64,000 nucleotides of DNA from Amycolatopsis thailandensis (GTDB taxonomy: Bacteria > Actinomycetota > Actinomycetes > Mycobacteriales > Pseudonocardiaceae). How positions within the stretch are numbered: position 1 is the first letter of the stretch; every line of letters starts with the position of its first letter. Position numbers and translations under genes: made by a program. Shown in pieces: positions 24,945 to 32,534 of the stretch. The notes beneath the pieces are model-generated. The model was not told the origin of the DNA. It did not search any database and was given only the letters and a program-made list of their open reading frames with translations. Location of the stretch: assembly GCF_002234405.1 (NCBI RefSeq), contig NZ_NMQT01000024.1:22778-86777 (forward strand), written 5' to 3'.

Positions 24945-26039
24945 ATGAACCCCCAGTCCACAAAGGACGGTGGTCGGCGCTGGCTGACCACCGTCGGCTC
25001 GAAACCACCTCGGAACGTCGTGGCCGTCGACGACGGGACCACCGCCGACGAGGCGTTCCGGCTCGCCTTGTCCGGCACCGGCCTCGCCTGGCACGGCGAC
25101 TTCCCGAACGCGCGGAACCTTCTCGCCGCGCTGTCCCGTCGCTGCGGCACGGCGGCCGGGAAACCCTTTCAGGACCAGCGGAACCATCAGGCACGCCGAG
25201 CGCGGATCCTCGGCAGGCTGCTGGTTCCGCTGGATCCTGGCCACGTCCTGCCGCTGCGACGCGGACCGGACGTCCGGGTGGCCTGCACGGAGGTCTACGG
25301 ACCTTCCGAAACCGCGTCGCTGGTGTCGCTGCGCGAACTGCTCGGCGTCGTCGGCGCGCACGAATGGCGCGTGAAGGGCGTCGAAATCCCGGCGCTCGGC
25401 GCGAAGATCCATCCGCACCACGGAGTCTTCTCCCCCATCCGCGGCGAGTACGTCGACCTGGTGGCGAGAACTCCGTTACCCGCGAAGGAACTGGCGTTCG
25501 ACATCGGCACCGGGACCGGCGTGCTCGCCGCGGTCCTCGCCCGTCGCGGCGTCGAGCACGTGGTGGCGACCGACAACGAGCCACGCGCCATCGCCTGCGC
25601 ACGCGACAACTTCGACCGGCTCGGTCTCCGAGGGCTCGAAGTCCTCGAGGCGGATCTGTTCCCGCCCGGTCGCGCGCCGCTGGTCGTCTGCAATCCGCCC
25701 TGGCTGCCGTCCAGGGCGCACACCCCGCTCGAACGCGCCGTCTACGACCCGGGAAGCCGGATGCTCCAAGCGTTCCTGGACCGGTTGCCCCGGCATCTCA
25801 CGCCCGGCGGGGAGGCTTGGCTGATCCTGTCCGACCTCGCCGAACTGCTGGGCCTGCGCACGCGCGAGCGACTCCTCGGAGCGTTCGAGCGTTCCGGGCT
25901 CGAAGTACGCGGCAGGGAGGACGTCCGGCCGAGGCATCCCAAGGCCACGGATCCGGGCGATCCGCTGCACGCCGCCCGTTCGAAGGAGATGACTTCGCTG
26001 TGGCGGCTCACAGTCCGAGCAGCGCCCGCGCCTGACTGA
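24945..26039 (+). CDS. Class I SAM-dependent methyltransferase with NPPW motif
   Basis: The 364-residue protein has a poorly conserved N-terminal half (1-180) and a Rossmann methyltransferase domain from about 180. Motif I is AFDIGTGTGVLAAVLA near 184-199, motif II has VVATDNEPRAIACA, and the catalytic NPPW motif is in VVCNPPWLPS near 247-256. NPPY/NPPW motifs methylate planar nitrogen atoms, such as glutamine or adenine/guanine, as in HemK/PrmC and RsmC relatives. The substrate is unknown. The start ATG 24945 has AGGAACGG upstream, which can be sequestered by the leader structure. The gene overlaps the convergent LysR gene by 32 bases. Confidence 0.88.
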   Translation: MNPQSTKDGGRRWLTTVGSKPPRNVVAVDDGTTADEAFRLALSGTGLAWHGDFPNARNLLAALSRRCGTAAGKPFQDQRNHQARRARILGRLLVPLDPGHVLPLRRGPDVRVACTEVYGPSETASLVSLRELLGVVGAHEWRVKGVEIPALGAKIHPHHGVFSPIRGEYVDLVARTPLPAKELAFDIGTGTGVLAAVLARRGVEHVVATDNEPRAIACARDNFDRLGLRGLEVLEADLFPPGRAPLVVCNPPWLPSRAHTPLERAVYDPGSRMLQAFLDRLPRHLTPGGEAWLILSDLAELLGLRTRERLLGAFERSGLEVRGREDVRPRHPKATDPGDPLHAARSKEMTSLWRLTVRAAPAPD

Positions 26040-26892
26040 TGAACACGCGGGCGGCGGGGCTGACCGGCCCCTCCGTCCGCCAGGCCAGCGCCAGTTTCGC
26101 CCGCAGCCCGGCCGGGCGCGTGATCTCCATGGCGTGCAGTTCCGTGTAGTGCGTCGCCAGCGACATCGGCACCACGGCGACGCCGAGCCCGCGTCCGACG
26201 AGTTGGGCGACGACGTTCGGGTCGCCCGCTTCCAGCGTCACCCGCGGCTGGGCGCTGTCGGCGAGGAAGGCCGCGTCGACGATCGCCCGCATGCCGGTGC
26301 CCTTCGGCAGGCTGACCAGCGAACGGCTTTCCAGCTCCGACAGCGTGATCGTGGCGCGCGCGGTGAGCGGATCCTCCGGCCCGGAGACGGCGACGAGCGG
26401 CTCGTCGAGGACGACCTCGAGACCGATCCCCGGCGGCGGTTCACCGGACACCCCGATCAGCGCGACGTCGAACCGGCCGTCGGCGACGCCGGCGAGCAGG
26501 ATGTCGGAGGTCGCCTCGGCGAGCGTGATGTCGACGGCGGGATGGCGCTCGTGGAAACGCGCGAGCAGATCCGGCAGGTTGACCGGGCCACGCGAGGACA
26601 CCATGCCCATCGCGACCTGGCCGCGGACCAGCCCGGTGAGATCGTCGACCGCTTGCCGCACCCCGGCGACGGCGGCGAGCGCGGCCCGGGCGTGCGGGAG
26701 CGCGGCGGCGCCGACCTCGGTCAGCCGCACCGCCCTGGCCGACCGGTCGAGCAGCGGCTGGCCGAGTTCGCGTTCGAGGCGGCGGATCTGGGCGCTGACG
26801 CCGGGCTGGGCGACGTGCAGCCGCTCGGCGGCCCGGGTGAAATTCGCCTCGTCGGCCACCGCGACGAAGTATTCGAGCTGACGCAGTTCCAT
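26008..26892 (-). CDS. LysR family transcriptional regulator
   Basis: The 294-residue protein has an N-terminal LysR winged helix-turn-helix (MELRQLEYFVAVADEANFTR, AERLHVAQPGVSAQIRRLE) and a periplasmic-binding-like effector domain from about 90 (VRGQVAMGMVSSRG, DVALIGVSGEPP). LysR regulators usually control themselves and a divergent gene; here the divergent neighbour is the FAD-linked oxidoreductase at 26963, its likely target, and the 70-base gap would hold the operator. The effector is unknown. Confidence 0.95.
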   Translation of the reverse strand: MELRQLEYFVAVADEANFTRAAERLHVAQPGVSAQIRRLERELGQPLLDRSARAVRLTEVGAAALPHARAALAAVAGVRQAVDDLTGLVRGQVAMGMVSSRGPVNLPDLLARFHERHPAVDITLAEATSDILLAGVADGRFDVALIGVSGEPPPGIGLEVVLDEPLVAVSGPEDPLTARATITLSELESRSLVSLPKGTGMRAIVDAAFLADSAQPRVTLEAGDPNVVAQLVGRGLGVAVVPMSLATHYTELHAMEITRPAGLRAKLALAWRTEGPVSPAARVFISQARALLGL

Positions 26893-26962
26893 AACTGATG
26901 ATTCTAGTTGCCAGACAAACCAGATCTTGGACTTATGATCGAAGGGGGATCAAGCTGGTGTC

Positions 26963-28297
26963 ATGACCACACTGCTCCGCTCCGGCGACTCCGGATACGA
27001 CCAGGAACTCGCCGGCTTCCAGACCGCCGTCTCCCGCCGCCCCGACGTCATCATGGCCGCCACCTCGGCCGCCGACGTCGTCGAAGCCGTCCGCTACGCC
27101 GCCGAGCACGACCTCCCGATCGCCGTGCACTCGACCGGGCACGGCGTGGGCGTCCCCTTCGAGGGCGGTGTCCTCGTCACCACCCACCTGATGACCGGGA
27201 TCCGGATCGACGACGGCATCGCACGGGTCGACGCGGGCGTGCGCTGGGGTGCGGTCATCGAAGCGGCGGCCGAGCACGGGCTGGCCCCGCTGAGCGGGTC
27301 CTTCCCCGGGGTCGGCGTCGTCGGCTACACCCTCGGCGGCGGGTTCAGCCTGCTCGGCCGCGAGTACGGCCTGGCCGCCGACCAGGTGACCGCGATCGAG
27401 GTCGTGACCGCCGACGGCGAACTCCGCCGCGCCACCCCCGACACCGAGCAAGACCTGTTCTGGGCGCTGCGCGGCGGCCGCGACAACTTCGGGATCGTCA
27501 CCGCGCTGGAGTTCCGGCTCGTCCCGGTCACCCGGTTGTACGGCGGCAGCCTGCAATTCGGCACCGGATCGCTGGCCACGGTGCTCCGCGCCTGGCGCGA
27601 CTGGGCGGCGGAGATGCCGCGCGGGATGACGTCGTCGCTGGGCATGGTCCCGATGCCGGACCTGCCGATGGTGCCCGAGCCGCTGCGCGGGCAGCACGTC
27701 GCGCAGATCCGGATCGCCTACCTCGGTGACGCCGCCGAGGGCGAACGCCTGGTCGCCCCGCTGCGCGCCGCCGCCGAGCCGCTGGGGGACACGCTCGCCG
27801 AGATCCCGTTCACCGAATCGGGCAAGATCGCGAACGAGCCGCCGTTCCCGCACGGCTACCGCGCCGACAACGTCACCGTGTCCGAACTCAACGACACCAT
27901 GCTCGACGCGATCCTCGAACACGCCGGACCGGGCGCCCCGGTGCCGACCGTCGTCCTGCTGGACCTGCTGGGCGGCGCGCTGTCCGACCAGCCCGAACAC
28001 CCCGGGGTCGACTGGGACCGGGAAGCCGCCTTCACCGTCCGTGCACTGTCCGTAGTGGACGATGCCTCGCCCGCCGAGATCAAGGCCGCCCACGGGAAGC
28101 TGTTCGACGTGCTGAAGCCCTGGTCGACCGGCAAACTGCTGACCTTCGTCTACGGCGAAAGCGACGCGGCCGAAGAAGCGTCCAAGGTGTATTCCGCGGC
28201 CGATCTGCGCCGGCTCGCCCAGGTCAAGGCGGCCGTCGACCCGGCGAACCGGTTCCGGTTGACCCACAACGTCAAACCCGCGCGTGACGCTGGGTGA
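26963..28297 (+). CDS. FAD-binding oxidoreductase (berberine bridge enzyme-like)
   Basis: The 444-residue protein has a PCMH-type FAD-binding domain (about 20-200) and a C-terminal BBE segment. Visible features are IAVHSTGHGVGVPFEGGVLV near 52-71, where the histidine is the likely covalent FAD ligand. GYTLGGGFSLLGREYGLAAD (about 121-140) and DLFWALRGGRDNFGIVTALE follow. It ends with YSAADLRRLAQVKAAVDPAN, the usual BBE ending. A second covalent-attachment cysteine is not seen at the GYTLGGG position. Such enzymes oxidise sugars, alkaloids or polyketides; the substrate cannot be told. It diverges from a LysR gene that probably controls it. Confidence 0.92.
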   Translation: MTTLLRSGDSGYDQELAGFQTAVSRRPDVIMAATSAADVVEAVRYAAEHDLPIAVHSTGHGVGVPFEGGVLVTTHLMTGIRIDDGIARVDAGVRWGAVIEAAAEHGLAPLSGSFPGVGVVGYTLGGGFSLLGREYGLAADQVTAIEVVTADGELRRATPDTEQDLFWALRGGRDNFGIVTALEFRLVPVTRLYGGSLQFGTGSLATVLRAWRDWAAEMPRGMTSSLGMVPMPDLPMVPEPLRGQHVAQIRIAYLGDAAEGERLVAPLRAAAEPLGDTLAEIPFTESGKIANEPPFPHGYRADNVTVSELNDTMLDAILEHAGPGAPVPTVVLLDLLGGALSDQPEHPGVDWDREAAFTVRALSVVDDASPAEIKAAHGKLFDVLKPWSTGKLLTFVYGESDAAEEASKVYSAADLRRLAQVKAAVDPANRFRLTHNVKPARDAG

Positions 28298-28393
28298 ACT
28301 ACGAAAAGCGCCGAACCGAAGCTCCCCTCCGCGCGAAGACGTAGCGAACGGCATGCCTATACTTCCGGGCCGACACCGCCGTTGGGAGCATTT

Positions 28394-29581
28394 GTGCGCA
28401 CTTTGGACCATGACGAGTTCCTCGCCATGCGTCGGTTCCCCGCGCTCGACGGGCTGCGCGCGATCGCGGCCACCATCGTGATCCTCTTCCACTTCGCGGG
28501 TCCGAAGTGGAGCTGGCTTTCCGGCTGGGTCGGGGTCTACATCTTCTTCGTGCTGTCCGGTTTCCTGATCACGACGCTGCTGCTTCGTGAGCAGGACCGG
28601 ACCGGCCGGATCTCGCTTTCGGCGTTCTACCTGCGCCGGGCGTTCCGGATCCTGCCGCCGTATCTGGTGATCCTCGGCGGCATCGTCGTGTTCGTGCTGC
28701 TGCGCGGCGAATTCCTCGCCCGCGACTTCCCGCACGCGCTGAAGTACTACCTGACCTTCTTCAACGAGTTCCTGCCCGGCAGCGAGTCCGACACGAGCGG
28801 CCAGGACAACTTCTTCACCGGCTCGTGGACGCTGGGCATCGAGGAGAAGTTCTACCTGGTCTGGCCGTTCCTCCTGGTGATCGCCGGTGCCGTGGGCCTG
28901 GCCGCGGCCTGGCGCAAGCTCGCACTGGCGTTCGCCGCGTTCGCGCTGATGGCCGGGCTGGTCGGGGTCACCGGCGGCTGGGTGCTCGACGGGCCGCACG
29001 TGCCGATCTACCGCTCGACGGTGCACTACGCGATCCTGCTGATCGGCTGTGTGCTGGCGGTCGCGATGCACTACCGCCGGTCCTACGCGGTGCTCAAACC
29101 GCTGACCCACCCGCTCGCCGCCATCCCGGTGTTCGGCGCGTTCGCCCTGCTGCACGTCAACATGGAGAGCCTGTGGCGGCGGCCGGGCACCAACCTGGGC
29201 CTGCTGATCGCCTACGGCGTGCTCTCGGCGCTGCTACTGGTCGTGCTGGTCTCGCCGGGTCCGCTGCGATGGCTGCTGGCGACCAAGGCGATGCGGTTCG
29301 TCGGTGAGCGCTCCTACTCGCTCTACCTGCTGCAAGGCCCGGTGCACTTCGTCGTCGTCGAGGCCGTCCCGCCGCTGGGCGAGAACCGGATGATCAGCGC
29401 GCTGACCGTGTTCGCCGTCGGGCTCGGGATCGCGGACCTGATCCACCGCTGGGTGGAGCAGCCGATGATCCTCACCGGCAAGAAGCTGATCGCGCGCCGC
29501 CAGGAACGCAAGGCGCTGCGTGCGGCCGAAGCCGAACTCGAGGCGCCGAACTCCGTCGAGGCTCCCAGCGGCGCGCGCTGA
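28394..29581 (+). CDS. Membrane acyltransferase, acyltransferase 3 family
   Basis: The 395-residue integral membrane protein has the acyltransferase-3 signature at its N terminus: FPALDGLRAIAATIVILFHF with the conserved DG-R-A and a catalytic-type His, then VYIFFVLSGFLITTLLL with F-S-G-F. About ten hydrophobic helices follow. WTLGIEEKFYLVWPFLL is the conserved E-x-FY motif near 152-168. It probably O-acylates a sugar, lipid or peptidoglycan component. The GTG at 28394 is chosen because GGGAG lies upstream and the DG-R motif is then near residue 20. A TATACT -10 box occurs near 28357. Confidence 0.92.
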   Translation: MRTLDHDEFLAMRRFPALDGLRAIAATIVILFHFAGPKWSWLSGWVGVYIFFVLSGFLITTLLLREQDRTGRISLSAFYLRRAFRILPPYLVILGGIVVFVLLRGEFLARDFPHALKYYLTFFNEFLPGSESDTSGQDNFFTGSWTLGIEEKFYLVWPFLLVIAGAVGLAAAWRKLALAFAAFALMAGLVGVTGGWVLDGPHVPIYRSTVHYAILLIGCVLAVAMHYRRSYAVLKPLTHPLAAIPVFGAFALLHVNMESLWRRPGTNLGLLIAYGVLSALLLVVLVSPGPLRWLLATKAMRFVGERSYSLYLLQGPVHFVVVEAVPPLGENRMISALTVFAVGLGIADLIHRWVEQPMILTGKKLIARRQERKALRAAEAELEAPNSVEAPSGAR

Positions 29582-29594
29582 TCCCTCGCGTTTC

Positions 29595-29642
29595 GTCCTC
29601 TGAATGCGGTAGTTGCCCACGCAAGTACCGCATTCAGAGGAC
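29595..29642. terminator. Bidirectional terminator-like inverted repeat, GTCCTCTG family
   Basis: Perfect 17-base arms (29595-29611 and 29626-29642) around a 14-base loop lie between two convergent genes. The element is nearly identical to that at 57632-57679; where they differ inside the stem, both arms have changed so that pairing is kept. Confidence 0.75.
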
Positions 29643-29654
29643 TAATTGCGGCGA

Positions 29655-30071
29655 TCAGCGCGAGATCGTGACGACCGGGATCACCCGATCGGTCTTCTTC
29701 TCGTAGTCGGCGAAGCCCGGCATCGTGCTGATCATCTTCGCGTAGAGACGGTCACGCTCGGCGCGGTCTTCGAGGACGACCGTCGCGGTCGCTTCGAACT
29801 TCTCCGTGCCGACCTCGATGGTGACCTTCGGGTTCGCCACGATGTTGTGGTACCAGGCCGGGTTCTTGTCCGCCCCGGCGTACGACGCGGCGATGACGTA
29901 CTTGCCGTCGTCCTCCGTGTACGCGAGCGGCGAGGTGCGCGGTTCGCCGCTCTTCGCCCCCGTGGTGGTGAGGAGCAGCAGGGAACCGCCCTCGAACGGG
30001 CCGCCCACCTTCCCCTCGTTCTCGCGGAACTCCTTGATGATGTTCTTGTTCCAGTCGAGCATTTCGGACAT
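29655..30071 (-). CDS. Deazaflavin (F420)-dependent nitroreductase family protein
   Basis: The 138-residue protein belongs to the split beta-barrel Ddn family of F420-binding enzymes. The central block LLLLTTTGAKSGEPRTSPLA (about 36-55) is the family signature, followed by YVIAASYAGADKNPAWYHN and LVANPKVTIEVG-like strands. Such proteins reduce quinones, enones or nitro compounds using F420H2. It is a single-domain protein of usual length. A short gap of 39 bases separates it from the PLDc_N-domain gene upstream on the same strand, which may share its promoter. Confidence 0.93.
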   Translation of the reverse strand: MSEMLDWNKNIIKEFRENEGKVGGPFEGGSLLLLTTTGAKSGEPRTSPLAYTEDDGKYVIAASYAGADKNPAWYHNIVANPKVTIEVGTEKFEATATVVLEDRAERDRLYAKMISTMPGFADYEKKTDRVIPVVTISR

Positions 30072-30110
30072 CTGTTCCTCCAGTGTCGATCTCCCTGCCG
30101 CCGAGGCTAC

Positions 30111-30461
30111 TCAGACCTCACGGGCTTTGCGGCGCTGCGCCTCGGCGCGCTCCCGGCACTTGCGCAGAAATTCCTCGTCGTCTTCAGCGCTCGTCGCGGC
30201 GAAGCGACCGGGCCGGTCGTACTCCGGGAACGACGGCGACTCGCGCTCGTAGCGGCCGCGCGGGGCCCGGGCGGCGTGCTGCGGACGGCCGGCGACGAGC
30301 CAGACGATCGAGCCGACCAGCGGCACGATCAACACCAGCAGCAGCCACATCGTCTTGGGCATGTTGCGGCATGAGCCCTCGTCGGTGGTGATCACGTCGA
30401 CGATGCAGAAGATCCACAGGCCGAGGGTGAGAACGCCGAAAAGACCATTGAAATACAGCAT
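30111..30461 (-). CDS. PLDc_N domain membrane protein
   Basis: The 116-residue protein has two N-terminal membrane helices (LYFNGLFGVLTLGLWIFCIV and KTMWLLLVLIVPLVGSIVWL) joined by DVITTDEGSCRNMPK, and a cytoplasmic tail rich in Arg and Glu. The two-helix module with a final WLVAGRP is the PLDc_N/cardiolipin-synthase N-terminal domain, found alone in many actinobacterial proteins of unknown function. The tail ends in a coiled-coil-like EEFLRKCRERAEAQRRKARE segment. Confidence 0.85.
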   Translation of the reverse strand: MLYFNGLFGVLTLGLWIFCIVDVITTDEGSCRNMPKTMWLLLVLIVPLVGSIVWLVAGRPQHAARAPRGRYERESPSFPEYDRPGRFAATSAEDDEEFLRKCRERAEAQRRKAREV

Positions 30462-30498
30462 CGAAAATCTCCCCAGTTCCGGATTGCCGGGGTAATTC

Positions 30499-31173
30499 TT
30501 AGCACAGGAGGACGTCGAGAATTCCCTTGGCCACGTCCATCGCGTGCGCCTGTCCCGGGCATCGCTTCGGTCCTGCGCCGAACGGGCGTTCCGTCAGGTC
30601 CACCTCGACCACGGCGCCGTTGATCCACCGCCGGGTGACGCGGACGGGCGGGTCCTCACGCAGGACCCGGTCGAGCAGACCGGCGGCGTCTTCGCCGGGC
30701 CGATGGGCCTCCAGTGCCTTGCCGACCAGCTTCGCCGTCGCGTCGCAGGCCTGCACCAGGAGCCCGATCCGCGCGGCCGTCCGCTCGTCGACGTCACCAC
30801 CGCAGCCCTCGATCAAGCGCCGCATGGCCTTTTCGGCGTCGGGCCCGGTTTCGGTGTGCGGGTGATAGGCGGCGGAAACCGTCGCGATGTCGCGGGAAAC
30901 GTCCGGTAATCCGAGTTCCGCGGCCAGGACGGCGACCGGGACCGTCCACAGGATCCGTTCCACCGGCCCGTCCCGCAATTCCCGGGTGAGCTCGAAAGCC
31001 TTTTCCCGCAAGGCGGTCATCGGCGTGAGTTCGGCGACCACGAGCGCCCGCCGGCGCGCGTGGTCCTCCGGGCGGCTGAACCGGGCGACGTTCGCCCTCA
31101 GCCACCGGACACCACCCGGTTCGACGTCCTGGGGCACCGGCGGGACGGGGGCTTCGGCGAGCGGATTCTCCAT
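30499..31173 (-). CDS. Miniature cytochrome P450-like protein
   Basis: The 224-residue protein reads like a P450 condensed to just over half length. A C-helix-like FSRPEDHARRRALV is near 32-45 and TVPVAVLAAELGLPD near 77-91. An I-helix-like CDATAKLVG is near 143, and VLREDPPVRVTRR near 167. A heme-loop-like FGAGPKRCPGQ near 197-207 retains the cysteine. The ExxR glutamate position in DRVLRED appears to be Arg, and the heme loop has Lys where His or Arg is usual. It may bind heme poorly or not at all. It diverges from the paaX-like gene and has TAGCGT six bases before its ATG, so it is probably leaderless. Confidence 0.7.
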   Translation of the reverse strand: MENPLAEAPVPPVPQDVEPGGVRWLRANVARFSRPEDHARRRALVVAELTPMTALREKAFELTRELRDGPVERILWTVPVAVLAAELGLPDVSRDIATVSAAYHPHTETGPDAEKAMRRLIEGCGGDVDERTAARIGLLVQACDATAKLVGKALEAHRPGEDAAGLLDRVLREDPPVRVTRRWINGAVVEVDLTERPFGAGPKRCPGQAHAMDVAKGILDVLLC

Positions 31174-31246
31174 ACCGTGACGCTAAGTGCGGAACGCTTC
31201 GGTCACGACCGAAACGTCGGCCCGCCGTCGTTGTTATGGTGACCGG

Positions 31247-32092
31247 GTGACGGTCGTGTCGGAGGCAACCGAAGTCGACGGCGCGGGGCGGACGGCGCAA
31301 CCGCGCCAGTTGATCGTGACCGTGTACGGCCTCTATTCACGCGGTGAGGGCGGCTGGCTCTCGGTCCGTTCCCTGATCGACCTGCTGGCGGGCGTGGCCA
31401 TCGAGGAACCCGCCGTCCGCTCGTCCATCTCCCGGCTGAAGCGGCGCGGCATCCTTTCCGCGGTACGCCGGAACGGGGCGGCCGGATACGAGCTTTCCGA
31501 AACGGCGCTGGCGATCCTGCGCGAGGGCGACGAGCGGATCTTCCGCCGGGAACGCGCCACCCCCGGCGACGGCTGGCTGCTCGCGGTGTTCTCCGTCCCG
31601 GAAGCCGAACGGCACAAAAGGCACGTTCTTCGCACCCAGCTCGCCCGGCTGGGCTTCGGGACCGCGTCGTCCGGCGTCTGGATCGCGCCGGCGCATCTGC
31701 GCGACGCGACCTCCGACATGCTCCGGCGGCTCGAACTGGAGGGCTACGCCGATCTCTTCCACGCCGAGCACCTCGCGTTCGGCGACGTGCGGGCGAAGAT
31801 CCGCGACTGGTGGGACCTCGACCAGCTGGAAACGCTGTACACCGCTTTCCTCGACGAGCACGCGGCCGCGCTCCGGCGCTGGCAGCGGCGCAAGACCACG
31901 GACGAGGCCGAGGCGTTCGCCGACTACGTCCGGGTGCTGACCGACTGGCGGCGCCTGCCCTACCTCGACCCGGGCCTGCCCGCCGAGCTGCTGCCGTCCG
32001 GCTGGGCCGGGATCCGGGCCGCGGACCTGTTCTTCACGCTGCACTCGCGGCTGGGCGAGGCCGCGGCCGCGCACGTCTCGCGCACCCTCTAA
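31247..32092 (+). CDS. PaaX family transcriptional regulator
   Basis: This 281-residue regulator is of the PaaX type. An N-terminal winged helix covers about 20-100 (QLIVTVYGLYSRGEGGWLSV, RSLIDLLAGVAIEEPAVRSSIS, RLKRRGILSA). The PaaX central domain includes GDGWLLAVFSVPEAER and GFGTASSGVWIAPAHLRD, and the C-terminal part includes RLPYLDPGLPAELLPSGWAG. PaaX repressors sense aryl-CoA thioesters such as phenylacetyl-CoA. With an aryl-CoA monooxygenase gene nearby, control of that pathway is an attractive inference. TATGGT lies six bases before the GTG at 31247, so a leaderless start is chosen; a frame from 31187 would be longer. Confidence 0.92.
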   Translation: MTVVSEATEVDGAGRTAQPRQLIVTVYGLYSRGEGGWLSVRSLIDLLAGVAIEEPAVRSSISRLKRRGILSAVRRNGAAGYELSETALAILREGDERIFRRERATPGDGWLLAVFSVPEAERHKRHVLRTQLARLGFGTASSGVWIAPAHLRDATSDMLRRLELEGYADLFHAEHLAFGDVRAKIRDWWDLDQLETLYTAFLDEHAAALRRWQRRKTTDEAEAFADYVRVLTDWRRLPYLDPGLPAELLPSGWAGIRAADLFFTLHSRLGEAAAAHVSRTL

Positions 32093-32475
32093 ACGACCGC
32101 GAAGCCCTGCACCTCCACGAGGGCTTCGACGTCCCAGAGCCGGCTGACGCCGATGCCCGCCATCGCGGGGTACTCGCTCCCCGCCAGCCGCTTCCATACC
32201 GCGCCGATCTCGCGCCCGTGCGCCTTGTAGTCGTCCATGTCGACGATGTAGATGGTCACGCTGCACAGATCGGCAGGCTCCCCGCCCGCCGCGCGCAACG
32301 CGGTGAGCAGATTGGACAGCGCGCGTTCGAACTGCTCGACCACGCCATCGCCGACGATGCGGTTTTCCTCGTTCAACGCCGTCTGACCGGCGAGGAAGAC
32401 GAACCGTCCACTCGCCGCGACGGCGTGCGAGAAGCCGGACGGGCGGCCGAGTCCTGGCGGGTTGATGCGCTCCAT
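32089..32475 (-). CDS. RidA family protein
   Basis: The 128-residue protein belongs to the RidA/YjgF family of enamine/imine deaminases. SHAVAASGRFVFLAGQTALN and SNLLTALRAAGGEPADLCSV are family blocks, followed by TIYIVDMDDYKAH. The usual C-terminal R-x-L/I and GxLVE segment is represented by YPAMAGIGVSRLWDVEALVE. It diverges from the aryl-CoA monooxygenase gene across a 59-base gap. RidA-like proteins accompany 2-aminobenzoyl-CoA and related pathways, where they can hydrolyse reactive imines. The start is ATG 32475, with TATGCT seven bases upstream (leaderless), rather than the longer frame to 32523. Confidence 0.88.
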   Translation of the reverse strand: MERINPPGLGRPSGFSHAVAASGRFVFLAGQTALNEENRIVGDGVVEQFERALSNLLTALRAAGGEPADLCSVTIYIVDMDDYKAHGREIGAVWKRLAGSEYPAMAGIGVSRLWDVEALVEVQGFAVV

Positions 32476-32534
32476 ACGGGTCAGCATATCCCGCATCGTT
32501 GACGGTCGTACATACCGCGACATACCCTGAGCGA

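Noticed and set aside
26933..29155. A 740-codon open frame antisense to the FAD oxidoreductase and acyltransferase genes
   Set aside because: It spans two genes and their gap with no start signal and no recognisable domain; an artefact of GC bias.
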